NCBI GenBank assembly: GCA_937967505.1
Contig: CALCJM010000156.1
Coordinates: 1-36,668, forward strand
Length of the DNA: 36,668 bases
Direction: 5' to 3'
Origin: an uncultured Pirellulaceae bacterium
Lineage (GTDB): Bacteria; Planctomycetota; Planctomycetia; Pirellulales; Pirellulaceae
A model generated the notes under the pieces. It had not been told where the DNA came from. It worked only from the letters and a program-made list of their open reading frames with translations, and did not search any database. How positions within the stretch are numbered: position 1 is the stretch's first letter; the number at the start of each line of letters is the position of its first letter. The translations under genes and the position numbers were made by a program. Shown in pieces: positions 1 to 7,733 of the stretch.

Positions 1-50
1 CGTCGGTGCATTTTTCATAAATTTTCACTATCATTCTTTCAAGTCTTTCC

Positions 51-207
51 GGAAAGTTGTTAGAAATGGAAAGGTCTAGAATTTGACATTTTCACAGTTG
101 GAAAGTGTTAGAATTGGAGTCATTATTGGACTTTATCTGAATTGGAAAGTGTTAGAGTAGGAAAGTGTTAAAATTGGAAAGCGTTGTATTAGGAAAGAGT
201 CTCAATC
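51..207 (+). repeat. 16-bp tandem repeat array, forward orientation
   Basis: Units related to GGAAAGTGTTAGAATT begin at 51, 68, 100, 116, 128, 144, 160, 176 and 192. The last five are spaced exactly 16 bp apart; one unit near 116 is shortened to 12 nt. The GGAAAG core is the most conserved part and the second half varies. There is no spacer between units, so this is not a CRISPR. Function unknown; it could be a protein-binding array or a dispersed repeat family. Confidence 0.75.
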
Positions 208-396
208 TCATATGCCGCCCATGCACCGCCATTTTAAAAATATGAAGAAGAAAGCATATGTATATATATTTATTATTTTTTCCACCTGAAGATATCTTTT
301 TTCTGGGCATATCTGAGCAAGACAGCAGCATGAATCGCTTAAAATTGAGGCTATAAATTTTCGGTAGTTTCGAAAAATAAAATTCACACTCTTTTC

Positions 397-475
397 AGCT
401 TAGATAATTTCCGATAATGACACTCTCCGATTCTGACTCTTTCCAATTTCTTCCAAAGATTCTGACACACTGTGA
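397..475 (-). repeat. 16-bp tandem repeat array, inverted copy
   Basis: Read on the minus strand, units resembling GGAAAGAGTCAGAATC run from 444 to 429, 428 to 413 and 412 to 397. A further degenerate piece lies upstream at 475-445. The unit and the 16-bp period match the array at 51-207 but the orientation is opposite, so the two arrays face each other across about 190 bp of AT-rich DNA. Confidence 0.65.
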
Positions 476-861
476 TCCCCCAGAAAAATTATTCGCGCCT
501 CACTTTGAAATCTTTAACAAACTTTTATTATTTATGCCTGGTTCGACAGTGCATTTATTGATGGTTGCACAATTTCCGTAATAAAGCACCGCGGCAGAAA
601 CTGATGACTACCCTTCAAAAGCAATGTTTACACGAGATATTAAATATTTTTTCTTCTTTATCTCAGCTAGAAGAGAGCAAGAACAAATTCGAGGTCACAA
701 AAAAACAAGTTGAGTCGTATCTCCTGTTTTCACCAAAAATATTAGTTAACATGAGCAACCCGACGAACCCTTTCCCAATTTTAGAGCCTTTAGATCATGT
801 GATCGATTTCCGTGCGACGGATTTTGAAGCTCCAAAATTGTGAAAGGGAATTGGTCCTAGG

Positions 862-2199
862 TTGCGTAATGTAATTGGTGGTCTCGGTAGCGGTGGTGGC
901 CTCGGTAGCCGGGGTGGATTTGGCAGTGGTGGTGGATTGGGCAGCACCGGCGGGTGGGGTTCCAGTGGTGGGCTGGCTTACTCGGGTGGTTCGACAGGGT
1001 CGATCGCAGCGCCGACTTTTTCTGCTCCGGCGTATTCTGCACCGGCTGTTTCAGCAGCAAAGGGCTTGCCGCTTTCAGGCTACGCCGCACCCGCGGTTGG
1101 CTACGGCAGTACCGGCGGCCTTTACTCGGGAGCAGCGACTGCCGATTACTACGGCCAGTGGGGGATGAACTACCTCCAAGGGCCTGCGGTTTCATCAGGA
1201 CTGGCTGCTGCCGTTGCGATCGATTCTTATGACATTGTGCCGTACAACCAGACAGGTTTGGAGTATAGCACGATTGAATCGGTTTACGGTGGTGGAATGG
1301 GGGCCGATAGCAGCAGCCCTTTGTCCTATGACAGTTCGATGGCGGCTCCTCTTTCATTCGAGACCGATTATGCGGCACCAGTGCTGGACTACGGTGCAGT
1401 GCCGTCGTTGCCAACCGGTAGTATGGTACTACCACAGGTCGGCGACCAAATGATTTCTACTCCATCTGAGGGCACCACGTTTGGACCGGTCGATAATGGT
1501 TTTCCAGCGGATGTGCCCAACGGGGGACAGTTTGGGCCCGGTCTACCGGATGCCCCTGTTCCCGATGCAGAAGATGAAGATCTTGACTCCACGCGTCGGC
1601 CAAAACCAAAGTCTCAACGTCATGTGGAATTGGCCAGTCGCAAGTCTCTGCGGCCCAATTACCGACCGGCTGATTTGACTCGCGCGGGAGTGCGCGAGGC
1701 AGTGCTGGGGCTGAGTGTTCCGCGCGACGCTAGGGTTTACATCAATGAGAAACTGACTGCGACGCCCGGGACGCTGCGCGAGTACGTTTCGCGCCGGTTG
1801 AAATCCGGTAAGTCCTACACTTATCGTGTGAAGGTTGTCGTTGAGCGAGACGGAAGTCGGCTGGTTCGTTCGAAGTTGGTCCGAATCAAAACGGGGACCA
1901 GTCTGCTGGTCAAATTTGATTTTGCCCGCCCGCCGGTGACTCGCCTGGTGTTGAAGGTTCCTGCCGATGCAAAAGTATTGCTGGATGGTCAGGAGACCCG
2001 GGCGACCGGGAAAACACGTACCTTTTCCACAAAGAAATTGACCAACGAGCAATCGTGGCGGGACTATCAGATTGAGGTGCGTTACAACGTGCACGGAAAA
2101 GAGGTCGTGCGTCAACGCGCTTTAACACTGTCTGCAGGAATGACTGAAGTACTCGAATTTGGTGCCGCTCCCGAGTCCACTTCGGTGGCGCGGAAGTAG
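862..2199 (+). CDS. Gly-rich surface protein with two TIGR03000-like domains; 5' end probably truncated
   Basis: The open frame runs from a stop at 841-843 and the only early start is a TTG at 862. Residues 6-47 are Gly/Ser repeats with Trp/Leu/Phe (GGLGSGGG type), and 48-215 are Ala/Ser/Tyr-rich. Residues about 278-352 and 356-434 are two copies of the roughly 75-residue planctomycete extracellular domain family. Each begins with a pattern like LxVPxDAxVxxxxxxTxxxGxxRxF and ends in a basic beta strand; the second has the typical VPADAKVLLDGQET. Proteins of this family normally carry an N-terminal signal peptide before the Gly-rich tract; none is present here and no ribosome binding site precedes the TTG. 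I infer a 5'-truncated gene or pseudogene, joined at about 844-870 to unrelated AT-rich DNA. The C-terminal domains appear intact. Confidence 0.7.
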   Translation: MRNVIGGLGSGGGLGSRGGFGSGGGLGSTGGWGSSGGLAYSGGSTGSIAAPTFSAPAYSAPAVSAAKGLPLSGYAAPAVGYGSTGGLYSGAATADYYGQWGMNYLQGPAVSSGLAAAVAIDSYDIVPYNQTGLEYSTIESVYGGGMGADSSSPLSYDSSMAAPLSFETDYAAPVLDYGAVPSLPTGSMVLPQVGDQMISTPSEGTTFGPVDNGFPADVPNGGQFGPGLPDAPVPDAEDEDLDSTRRPKPKSQRHVELASRKSLRPNYRPADLTRAGVREAVLGLSVPRDARVYINEKLTATPGTLREYVSRRLKSGKSYTYRVKVVVERDGSRLVRSKLVRIKTGTSLLVKFDFARPPVTRLVLKVPADAKVLLDGQETRATGKTRTFSTKKLTNEQSWRDYQIEVRYNVHGKEVVRQRALTLSAGMTEVLEFGAAPESTSVARK

Positions 2200-2215
2200 T
2201 GGTGCACGTTTGTGC

Positions 2216-2306
2216 AAAAGGCCGTTTGTACAAAAGGCCGTTTGTACAAAAGGCCGTTTGGCAAAAAGGCCGTTTGGCAAAAAGGCCGTTTGGCAAAAAG
2301 GCCGTG
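2216..2306. repeat. 16-bp tandem repeat, AAAAGGCCGTTTGTAC type
   Basis: Five full units and one partial unit with an exact 16-bp period start at 2216, 2232, 2248, 2264, 2280 and 2296. The first two end in TAC and the next three in GCA, so two variants are ordered in blocks. Each unit carries GGCC, and neighbouring units can pair (GGCC with GGCC around TTTGTACAAA), so the transcript could fold into alternative hairpins. It sits 16 bp after the stop of the TIGR03000-type gene and ends 41 bp before the next start codon. It may act in termination or be a neutral satellite. Confidence 0.9.
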
Positions 2307-2347
2307 AGTGTTCAACGCAGCGGATTATTTTCGACTAAAATGATCCG

Positions 2348-3199
2348 ATGAAAGCGAAGAAACGAAAATCTGGCCGACAGCGCCCGGTTGAACCGGCAGA
2401 ATCTCTTCCGCCCGGTGAGGCAACCGCAGGTACGATCCAAACGGGGGGTGTGCCGCTGCCTGATCGGTGGATCCGGTGGGTGGCGACCGCACTGATTCTG
2501 GTATTTCTGGTGATCGTGGTACTGGGGCCGTTGTCCAACCCGATTGCATCAAGGCAATTGACCGCCCCGCTGGCGAGGTGGGTGTCGCCGATTCATCGCG
2601 CGCTGTTTCTGGGGCATGGCTACCGTTTCTTTGCGCCCAATCCGGGACCGGCGCATTTGGTGATCTATAAAATCACGCATGCTGATGGGACTCAGACCGA
2701 AGGGATGTTTCCCGACAGGGAAGCGATCAGCCCCCGCCTGCTGTATCATCGCTGGTTCATGTTAAGCGAGACCGTATATTCGGAACATGCTCAGACCCCC
2801 AGCCCGCGCGAGTTCGAACGTCTGAACCTCAGACGTCTGCAGCAGGTGCGCGATCTTGAAAAGGGTGGGCGGATGGTGTTGGCCCAATCGCTGGAACAAA
2901 CCCGTCAGCGCGAGGAAGAGGCCTATCGCCGCACGTTGAAACGAATCGATGTTCTGGTCAGGAATATTGGCCGGTTTCTGCTGGAACGCGAAAACGGTGA
3001 GGAGATCGAGTTGACCGTTGTCACCCGCACGTTGCCGTTTCCGGCGGAAATTCGACAGGGTGCCGAACTGGATGACGACCGGTTTCTCCAGTACGAAGCC
3101 AATCCCGTGATTGGGCGATTCTCAAAAGATGATTTCAGTGGCCAGGAAACAGACAGCGCCAGTACGGCGTCCCGCGACGTTGAGGAGATGCTGCCATGA
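2348..3199 (+). CDS. Single-pass membrane protein paired with the HTTM gene
   Basis: This 283-residue protein has a basic N-terminus (KAKKRKSGRQR), a Pro-rich linker and one hydrophobic segment at about residues 46-62. A sequence containing GYRFFAPNPGP follows, then a charged helical stretch at about 155-215 that may form a coiled coil. I do not recognise a catalytic domain. Its ATGA overlap with the next gene (3196-3199) shows translational coupling to the HTTM protein. From memory, small proteins with an F-x-PNPGP-like segment commonly sit beside HTTM genes in planctomycetes, so the two probably form one membrane unit; the function is unknown. The start ATG lies 41 bp after a tandem repeat. 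Confidence 0.75.
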   Translation: MKAKKRKSGRQRPVEPAESLPPGEATAGTIQTGGVPLPDRWIRWVATALILVFLVIVVLGPLSNPIASRQLTAPLARWVSPIHRALFLGHGYRFFAPNPGPAHLVIYKITHADGTQTEGMFPDREAISPRLLYHRWFMLSETVYSEHAQTPSPREFERLNLRRLQQVRDLEKGGRMVLAQSLEQTRQREEEAYRRTLKRIDVLVRNIGRFLLERENGEEIELTVVTRTLPFPAEIRQGAELDDDRFLQYEANPVIGRFSKDDFSGQETDSASTASRDVEEMLP

Positions 3200-4155
3200 G
3201 TAACTCAATGGTGACCGAATCATGGCTTGCGGATTGGGGATCGGGTTGGAACAAATTTTGGTTCACATCGACCACTGCTGATACACTGGCCATATTAAGA
3301 ATTCTTACCGGCGCGATCGCGCTGTATACACTGTTGGTATGGACCTGCGAATTTCAGGGGTTCATCGGCGGCGGTTTGGTTTCTGAAGAGTTTCGCGGTC
3401 TGATGTTTCGTACGTCGCTGGAATCGACGCTGGCGTGGAGCCATTTTGACTGGCTGGATGCGTCATTGCACATGCCGGTGCATATTGCCGGTCTGGTGAT
3501 TCTCCTGTTGTTTACGGTGGGATATCAGACACGCGTGACTGCGGTGTTGTCGGCGCTGCTGGTGATTTCTTATGCCAATCGGGCAATGGGGGCACTGTTC
3601 GGGCTCGACCAGATGCTGGCAATGCTAACGCTGTACCTTGCCATCAGCCGCTGCGGCGACCAGTACTCGGTTGACTGTTGGTTGGCAAAAAGGAATCGCA
3701 GCAATGCCGCCCGCAAGCCTTCGGCGTCATGGATCAACGGGGTAGCGACGCGTTTGATTCAGGTGCATTTGTGTATCGTTTATCTGTTCGCCGGGTTGGG
3801 AAAATGTCAGGGCGACAAATGGTGGGACGGAGAAGCGATTTGGGGTGCGGTCGCCAATCACGAGTATCAGACGGTTGATATGTTGTGGATGTCCGAACAA
3901 ATGTGGCTGGTGGCTGTGCTGACGATGCTGACACTGTTTTGGGAGATCGGATATGCGGCTCTGATCTGGCCCCGTCTCACGCGCCCGGTCATGTTGGCAT
4001 TGGCCGTTCCAATGCATTTGGGGATTGGTATCTGTCTGGGAATGCTTGAATTTGGACTGATCATGTTGGTGGCAAACATCGCCTTTGTTCCTCCTGCATT
4101 TTTCCAAAACGACTCTTCGGCGCGAGACTCATTGGCGCGATACACGTCAACGTGA
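3196..4155 (+). CDS. HTTM-domain (vitamin K-dependent gamma-carboxylase-like) membrane protein
   Basis: The 319-residue protein has about seven hydrophobic segments and the general layout of the HTTM family: an early LAILRILTG helix, a central VGYQTRVTAVLSALL helix, then VHLCIVYLFAGLGKCQGDKWWDG. The pattern Y-[LF]-x-[AS]-G-[LI]-x-K-x(4)-WW-x-G is the hallmark of this family. Eukaryotic relatives carboxylate glutamate side chains, but bacterial members mostly have unknown substrates, so no reaction is assigned. The length matches the membrane domain alone; the extra lumenal domain of the mammalian carboxylase is missing. It is translated together with the upstream single-pass protein through an ATGA overlap. 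Confidence 0.85.
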   Translation: MSNSMVTESWLADWGSGWNKFWFTSTTADTLAILRILTGAIALYTLLVWTCEFQGFIGGGLVSEEFRGLMFRTSLESTLAWSHFDWLDASLHMPVHIAGLVILLLFTVGYQTRVTAVLSALLVISYANRAMGALFGLDQMLAMLTLYLAISRCGDQYSVDCWLAKRNRSNAARKPSASWINGVATRLIQVHLCIVYLFAGLGKCQGDKWWDGEAIWGAVANHEYQTVDMLWMSEQMWLVAVLTMLTLFWEIGYAALIWPRLTRPVMLALAVPMHLGIGICLGMLEFGLIMLVANIAFVPPAFFQNDSSARDSLARYTST

Positions 4156-4355
4156 AATGCCCCTGCCGGCTCGCTGCATTTTCTGTTTTGATTCTTTCAT
4201 GGCTGATCCTGTCGATGTTGATGTCGTGCGCTGGAGTTTTTTCCTGCGCACGACCGGCTTGCCGCGCGACAGGCCGGCCGTGCGAAATCGCTCAGTTGAC
4301 TGCACTTGTTTGGGTGGGATATGATTGGCCTCGGCTTGATGTTGCCTGTCAGTAA
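4152..4355 (+). CDS. Possible small Cys-rich lipoprotein-like ORF
   Basis: A GTG at 4152 overlaps the HTTM stop codon (GTGA), a geometry typical of coupled genes. The predicted 67-residue product starts with a basic-hydrophobic segment (KCPCRLAAF then an Ile/Leu-rich stretch) ending in LMSC, a weak lipobox, followed by several further cysteines. Against a real gene: a strong inverted repeat (4247-4284) lies inside the frame and there is no recognised family. This may be chance reading of the spacer before nrfH. Confidence 0.22.
   Translation: MKCPCRLAAFSVLILSWLILSMLMSCAGVFSCARPACRATGRPCEIAQLTALVWVGYDWPRLDVACQ
4247..4284 (+). terminator. Inverted repeat downstream of the HTTM gene, possible terminator
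   Basis: The 12-nt arm CGCACGACCGGC (4247-4258) pairs with 4273-4284 at 11 of 12 positions around a 14-nt loop. It lies 92 bp after the HTTM stop and about 125 bp before nrfH. There is no T-run after it, so a Rho-independent terminator is not proven; it may simply separate the two units. Confidence 0.4.
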
Positions 4356-4409
4356 CCGTTGTCTGGCTCCACTCTTGGAATGCCGGATTCCCTCATGGAA
4401 GCGCGTCTT

Positions 4410-4937
4410 ATGCACACTGAAAACGCGACGGCGTCGCGTTCTTTTTATCGGCGCGTCTATAGTAAAACAGGGCTCTCTGTATTGATTGCAATTCTGTTGG
4501 GGGCATCGGCGGGGATCGGGACATTTACTTTTGGCTATGCCAATGGCGCTGCGTACCTAGGGGATGACCCCGACACCTGTGCCAACTGTCATGTGATGCG
4601 CGGTCACCTGGATGCGTGGCACAAGTCGTCCCATGGGAAGTTTGCGACCTGCAACGACTGTCATGCACCCCATGATGGTCTCGCTGCGAAGTTCTACTGC
4701 AAGGCGCGGAACGGTTTCTTTCATTCGCTGGCCTTCACGACCGGTGACTATGAAGAAAACCTGACAATCACCGCCTACAACCGACGCGTTACCGAATCGG
4801 CTTGCCGCTATTGTCATGCAGACACGGTTCACCAGATTGACACCGTGGCGGTCGGACAAACGCTCCAAGGTGAACAAGAGCGACTCGAATCCAATGCCTG
4901 TATTCGTTGTCATGCCACCGTTGGCCACGATCATTAG
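4410..4937 (+). CDS. nrfH: NrfH, tetraheme quinol dehydrogenase / NrfA anchor
   Basis: NrfH takes electrons from menaquinol and passes them to NrfA for reduction of nitrite to ammonium; it anchors the complex at the outer face of the cytoplasmic membrane. With the ATG at 4410 the protein has 175 residues. It has one hydrophobic segment (about 18-38) and four CxxCH motifs at residues 57, 81, 132 and 164. The first reads CANCHVM, the CxxCHxM pattern in which Met is close to heme 1 in NrfH/NapC proteins. I chose 4410 because a purine-rich GGAAG stretch lies upstream; in-frame ATGs at 4380 and 4395 are alternatives. Its stop is 57 bp from the nrfA start, so the pair is an operon. Confidence 0.95.
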   Translation: MHTENATASRSFYRRVYSKTGLSVLIAILLGASAGIGTFTFGYANGAAYLGDDPDTCANCHVMRGHLDAWHKSSHGKFATCNDCHAPHDGLAAKFYCKARNGFFHSLAFTTGDYEENLTITAYNRRVTESACRYCHADTVHQIDTVAVGQTLQGEQERLESNACIRCHATVGHDH

Positions 4938-4994
4938 CACATTTTCTTTGTCTGTTTTTCTTTTATTATTTGTCGTTATTCTTGCGGAATTTCA

Positions 4995-6401
4995 ATGAGC
5001 AACCCAAGTCAAATTACCTCCTTCAAACCCCTTGCGTTTGTCGCGTTGCTGTCTGCGTTAATGTGCTTTTTTGTCGTGTATATGCTGACCAATATCTTTG
5101 AACGACAGCAGGAAGCGCGTACTGCGTTTCAGCAGGTGGTCGAAATCGACGACAACACAACGGATCCGGCCATCTGGGGCCGGAATTTTCCGCAACAGTA
5201 CGAAGATTATCTGAAAACCGCTGACATGACGCAGACCCTGTACGGAGGAAGCGAGGCGATTCCGGTCGCGCCAACCGAGGCCGATCCGCGCAACCTAGTT
5301 TCAAAAAGCAAGCTGGGAACGATCCCGCAACTCAAACGAATGTGGGCAGGTTACGGATTTGCCAAAGACTTTCGCGAGGAACGCGGACATGCCTACATGC
5401 TGTCCGATCAGATCTACACCGAACGTCAGAAATCCGGCCAACCGGGGACCTGCATCAATTGCCATGCTTCAACCTACGTCGCCATGAAGAAAATTGGCGA
5501 TGGTGATCTGTTCCTCGGATTTGAGAAATTGAACCAAATGCCTTACGTGGAGGCTCGTGAACACCTCGAACATCCCGTCGCCTGTATCGATTGTCACCAA
5601 CCCGAAACGATGGCGCTGCGCGTGACACGCCCTGCCTTCATGGAGGGAATTGCAGCGGTAAAAGCGCTTGACGGGAAAGAGAACTACGATGTCAACAAGC
5701 ATGCCACGCGTCAGGAAATGCGGACCTATGTCTGTGCCCAGTGCCATGTCGAATACTATTTCCAGGGTGACAAAAAACGGTTGACCTATCCGTGGACCAG
5801 AGGGCTGACGGTAGATGATGCGTTCGACTATTACCAAGAGGCTGGTTTTAAAGATTGGACGCACGCGGAAACTGGTGCACCAATGTTGAAGGCTCAACAT
5901 CCAGAATTTGAAGTATGGTCTCAGGGCATCCACGCCAGATCGGGCGTAAGTTGCTCGGATTGTCACATGCCGTACAAGCGCATCGGGGCGATGAAGGTCA
6001 GCGATCATCAGGTGCGCAGCCCACTTTTGAGTGTCAACAATGCATGTGCAACCTGCCACAAGCAGAGCGACATCGAATTGATTGCCCGTACTGAAAATAT
6101 CCAGACCCGACATCGGAAACTGGTGGACATCGCGCTCGACGCGCTGGTTGACCTGATTGATGATCTCAAAACTGCCAAAGACGCCGGTGCGACCGCTGAA
6201 CAGCTCAAAGACGCACAGCAGTGGCAGCGGAAGGCCAGTTTCTATGTTGACTACGTGGAGGCAGAAAATTCATCGGGGTTCCATGCCGGACAGGAAACAG
6301 CGCGTATTTTGGGGCAGTCCATCAATTACTCTCGAAAAGGACAGAACGCGCTGCGTAAGTCGCTGGCCGGTGAAATGCCGACAGAGAGTGGGGCAGAGTA
6401 G
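4995..6401 (+). CDS. nrfA: NrfA, pentaheme cytochrome c nitrite reductase
   Basis: NrfA reduces nitrite to ammonium with six electrons (dissimilatory nitrite reduction, also nitrite/NO detoxification) on the periplasmic side. The 468-residue protein starts with an uncleaved-looking signal or anchor (about residues 12-34). It has five heme motifs: CINCH 153, CIDCH 197, CAQCH 247, CSDCH 320 and CATCH 351. The active-site surroundings are recognisable: RGHAY before heme 1, CAQCHVEYYF with the catalytic Tyr, and KAQH at 299-302, the K-x-Q-H signature linked to calcium binding. The first heme is CxxCH rather than the classical lysine-ligated CxxCK. GGAA at 4985-4988 may serve as ribosome binding site. 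The C-terminal helical region holds no further heme. Confidence 0.96.
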   Translation: MSNPSQITSFKPLAFVALLSALMCFFVVYMLTNIFERQQEARTAFQQVVEIDDNTTDPAIWGRNFPQQYEDYLKTADMTQTLYGGSEAIPVAPTEADPRNLVSKSKLGTIPQLKRMWAGYGFAKDFREERGHAYMLSDQIYTERQKSGQPGTCINCHASTYVAMKKIGDGDLFLGFEKLNQMPYVEAREHLEHPVACIDCHQPETMALRVTRPAFMEGIAAVKALDGKENYDVNKHATRQEMRTYVCAQCHVEYYFQGDKKRLTYPWTRGLTVDDAFDYYQEAGFKDWTHAETGAPMLKAQHPEFEVWSQGIHARSGVSCSDCHMPYKRIGAMKVSDHQVRSPLLSVNNACATCHKQSDIELIARTENIQTRHRKLVDIALDALVDLIDDLKTAKDAGATAEQLKDAQQWQRKASFYVDYVEAENSSGFHAGQETARILGQSINYSRKGQNALRKSLAGEMPTESGAE

Positions 6402-6590
6402 GTTGCAGATTGATCGATGGGGACACTGGATGTCATGCCAGCATCCGGGCCACCACGCACCAATCGTCATCACGTACCAAAATGCCAGCATTTACCGCCC
6501 AAGTCGTATTCTCCGGAAACGCTATTTCGAGGATACTCAGGAATGATTCGTTGCGTAGACCGCCTTGATCGCCGGCAGGAAGTCGCGATT

Positions 6591-6619
6591 TTGACCACAA
6601 TCAAACCACAATCAATATG
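6591..6619 (+). promoter_or_regulatory. Possible promoter with direct repeat before the 6628 gene
   Basis: TTGACC at 6591-6596 is followed after 17 bp by AATATG (6614-6619), a weak -10. The spacer contains CCACAATCA twice (the first copy overlapping the -35 element), which could be an operator. Transcription starting here would leave almost no leader before the ATG at 6628 or 6640. This is pattern matching only. Confidence 0.25.
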
Positions 6620-6627
6620 GCTTCTCG

Positions 6628-7716
6628 ATGGACCGAGAGATGAGCGATAATCAACGACGCATTTTCTGTCGCCTGCTGTTTTTGTTTTTTTGCTGCCTTC
6701 CCACAGCATTAATCGTTTACCGGGCCTGCCATCCACGTACGCCCGAGTTCTGGCAACGCTCAATTCAGTCGCAGTTGGGCATCGACACGATGATTGCCGA
6801 TGTGGAGACTCCCAGCCCCGGACAGACCATTTTACGTGGGCTGACCCTGTTTGGTGCCGAGGGCAATCCAATCCTTTCCGCGATCGAAACCCGTTTCGAC
6901 GAGCAACAAAACCGCATCACGATCAACGAGCGCGTGCGTTTGACCGGAACCGGGCTGAAAGAACTGGCCGACAGCCTTAACCAACGATTGGTTGGATCTG
7001 GCACCTGGTCGATTGTTCTGGATGACGTTGAAGTCATCGACGATTCCCCGGAGGGGACAGGGCAGGGCGTTTACCTTTCGCCGGTAGAAATTGCGATTAT
7101 GCCCACTGGTACCCATCGCGCCCAATCGCAGTCGGCAAACGCAGTCCTGTCGGTTCGGTTCTCGGCAGGGGCTGGAGAGGTACAAAACCCGCTGGTTCAG
7201 TGCCGGTTTTTGTGCCACGAGGATCCTGTAATGACATCAGTCGACATTAAAACAGGCACTCAGCACGTCCCCTGTTGGTTGGTGCGCGGGTGGCTGCCGC
7301 AGTTGGCGGACCTTGGACCGCACGCCACTTTTGTCGGCCGCATCGGAATTGATCCGGTGTCTGAAAAAAATATCGGCCGCGTCAAAGGCCGTTTTGAGAA
7401 AGTGTCGTTGCCTGGGCAACTAGCATCCGCCACCCCCACTCGATCGCTGCTGGACCACACATCGTCAACATCACAGACACTAGGTGCAAATGCACAGGGG
7501 GCAATGGAAGTGGACATGGCTTTTGACGATAGCAGCCGCCGCAGGCTGGCCCAGGGCCAGCCTTTACAGTTGACTGCGACGCTTGAATTACCTGATGGGT
7601 CCAAGCACCGCGTCATGCCGGTGTACCATTTCCAACAGGTGCTGAATATCGGTTCGGCGATCGGTCAAACCGTTCGTACAGCGCGTTCCCGGTCGGTGTC
7701 GAACAAGTATCAGTGA
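6628..7716 (+). CDS. Membrane-anchored envelope protein of unknown function
   Basis: The 362-residue protein has one N-terminal hydrophobic segment (about residues 15-32, LLFLFFCCLPTALIVY), then a soluble region that should face the periplasm. The sequence is rich in beta-strand-like alternation with phrases such as TILRGLTLFGAEGNPIL and LDDVEVIDDS. This is reminiscent of the anchored AsmA-like or translocation-module-like proteins of two-membrane bacteria, but the match is too weak to name. An internal ATG at 6640 is an alternative start. It lies 226 bp after nrfA in the same direction and is convergent with the next gene; nothing ties it to nitrite reduction. Confidence 0.7.
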   Translation: MDREMSDNQRRIFCRLLFLFFCCLPTALIVYRACHPRTPEFWQRSIQSQLGIDTMIADVETPSPGQTILRGLTLFGAEGNPILSAIETRFDEQQNRITINERVRLTGTGLKELADSLNQRLVGSGTWSIVLDDVEVIDDSPEGTGQGVYLSPVEIAIMPTGTHRAQSQSANAVLSVRFSAGAGEVQNPLVQCRFLCHEDPVMTSVDIKTGTQHVPCWLVRGWLPQLADLGPHATFVGRIGIDPVSEKNIGRVKGRFEKVSLPGQLASATPTRSLLDHTSSTSQTLGANAQGAMEVDMAFDDSSRRRLAQGQPLQLTATLELPDGSKHRVMPVYHFQQVLNIGSAIGQTVRTARSRSVSNKYQ

Positions 7717-7733
7717 GCAGTCAGCGCCCCATG

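Larger units (their letters stand above)
1..861. other. AT-rich non-coding region
   Basis: This stretch is clearly richer in A+T than the genes that follow and has no recognisable gene. It contains the two inverted arrays of a 16-bp repeat listed separately and an A/T-dominated middle at about 230-400. A small open frame (TTG at 565 or ATG at 604, stop at 843) encodes up to 92 residues of low-complexity hydrophilic sequence. It has no recognised domain and no clear ribosome binding site, and I do not call it a gene. The composition changes abruptly around 840-870, where the Gly-rich frame begins. Confidence 0.6.

Noticed and set aside
51..475. CRISPR array
   Set aside because: Units are 16 bp and contiguous without unique spacers, and no cas gene is nearby.
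565..843. Small gene of up to 92 residues
   Set aside because: TTG start, no ribosome binding site, AT-rich low-complexity sequence and no domain or neighbour support.
1910..2315. Minus-strand proteins with repeated KRPF/CQTAF motifs
   Set aside because: The repeated peptide comes from translating the 16-bp satellite at 2216-2306; the rest is the reverse of the TIGR03000-type gene.
3196..4155. HTTM protein as a carboxylase acting on the poly-gamma-glutamate-like polymer
   Set aside because: It lies far from the polymer locus on the other strand, and HTTM proteins are widespread in planctomycetes with unknown substrates.
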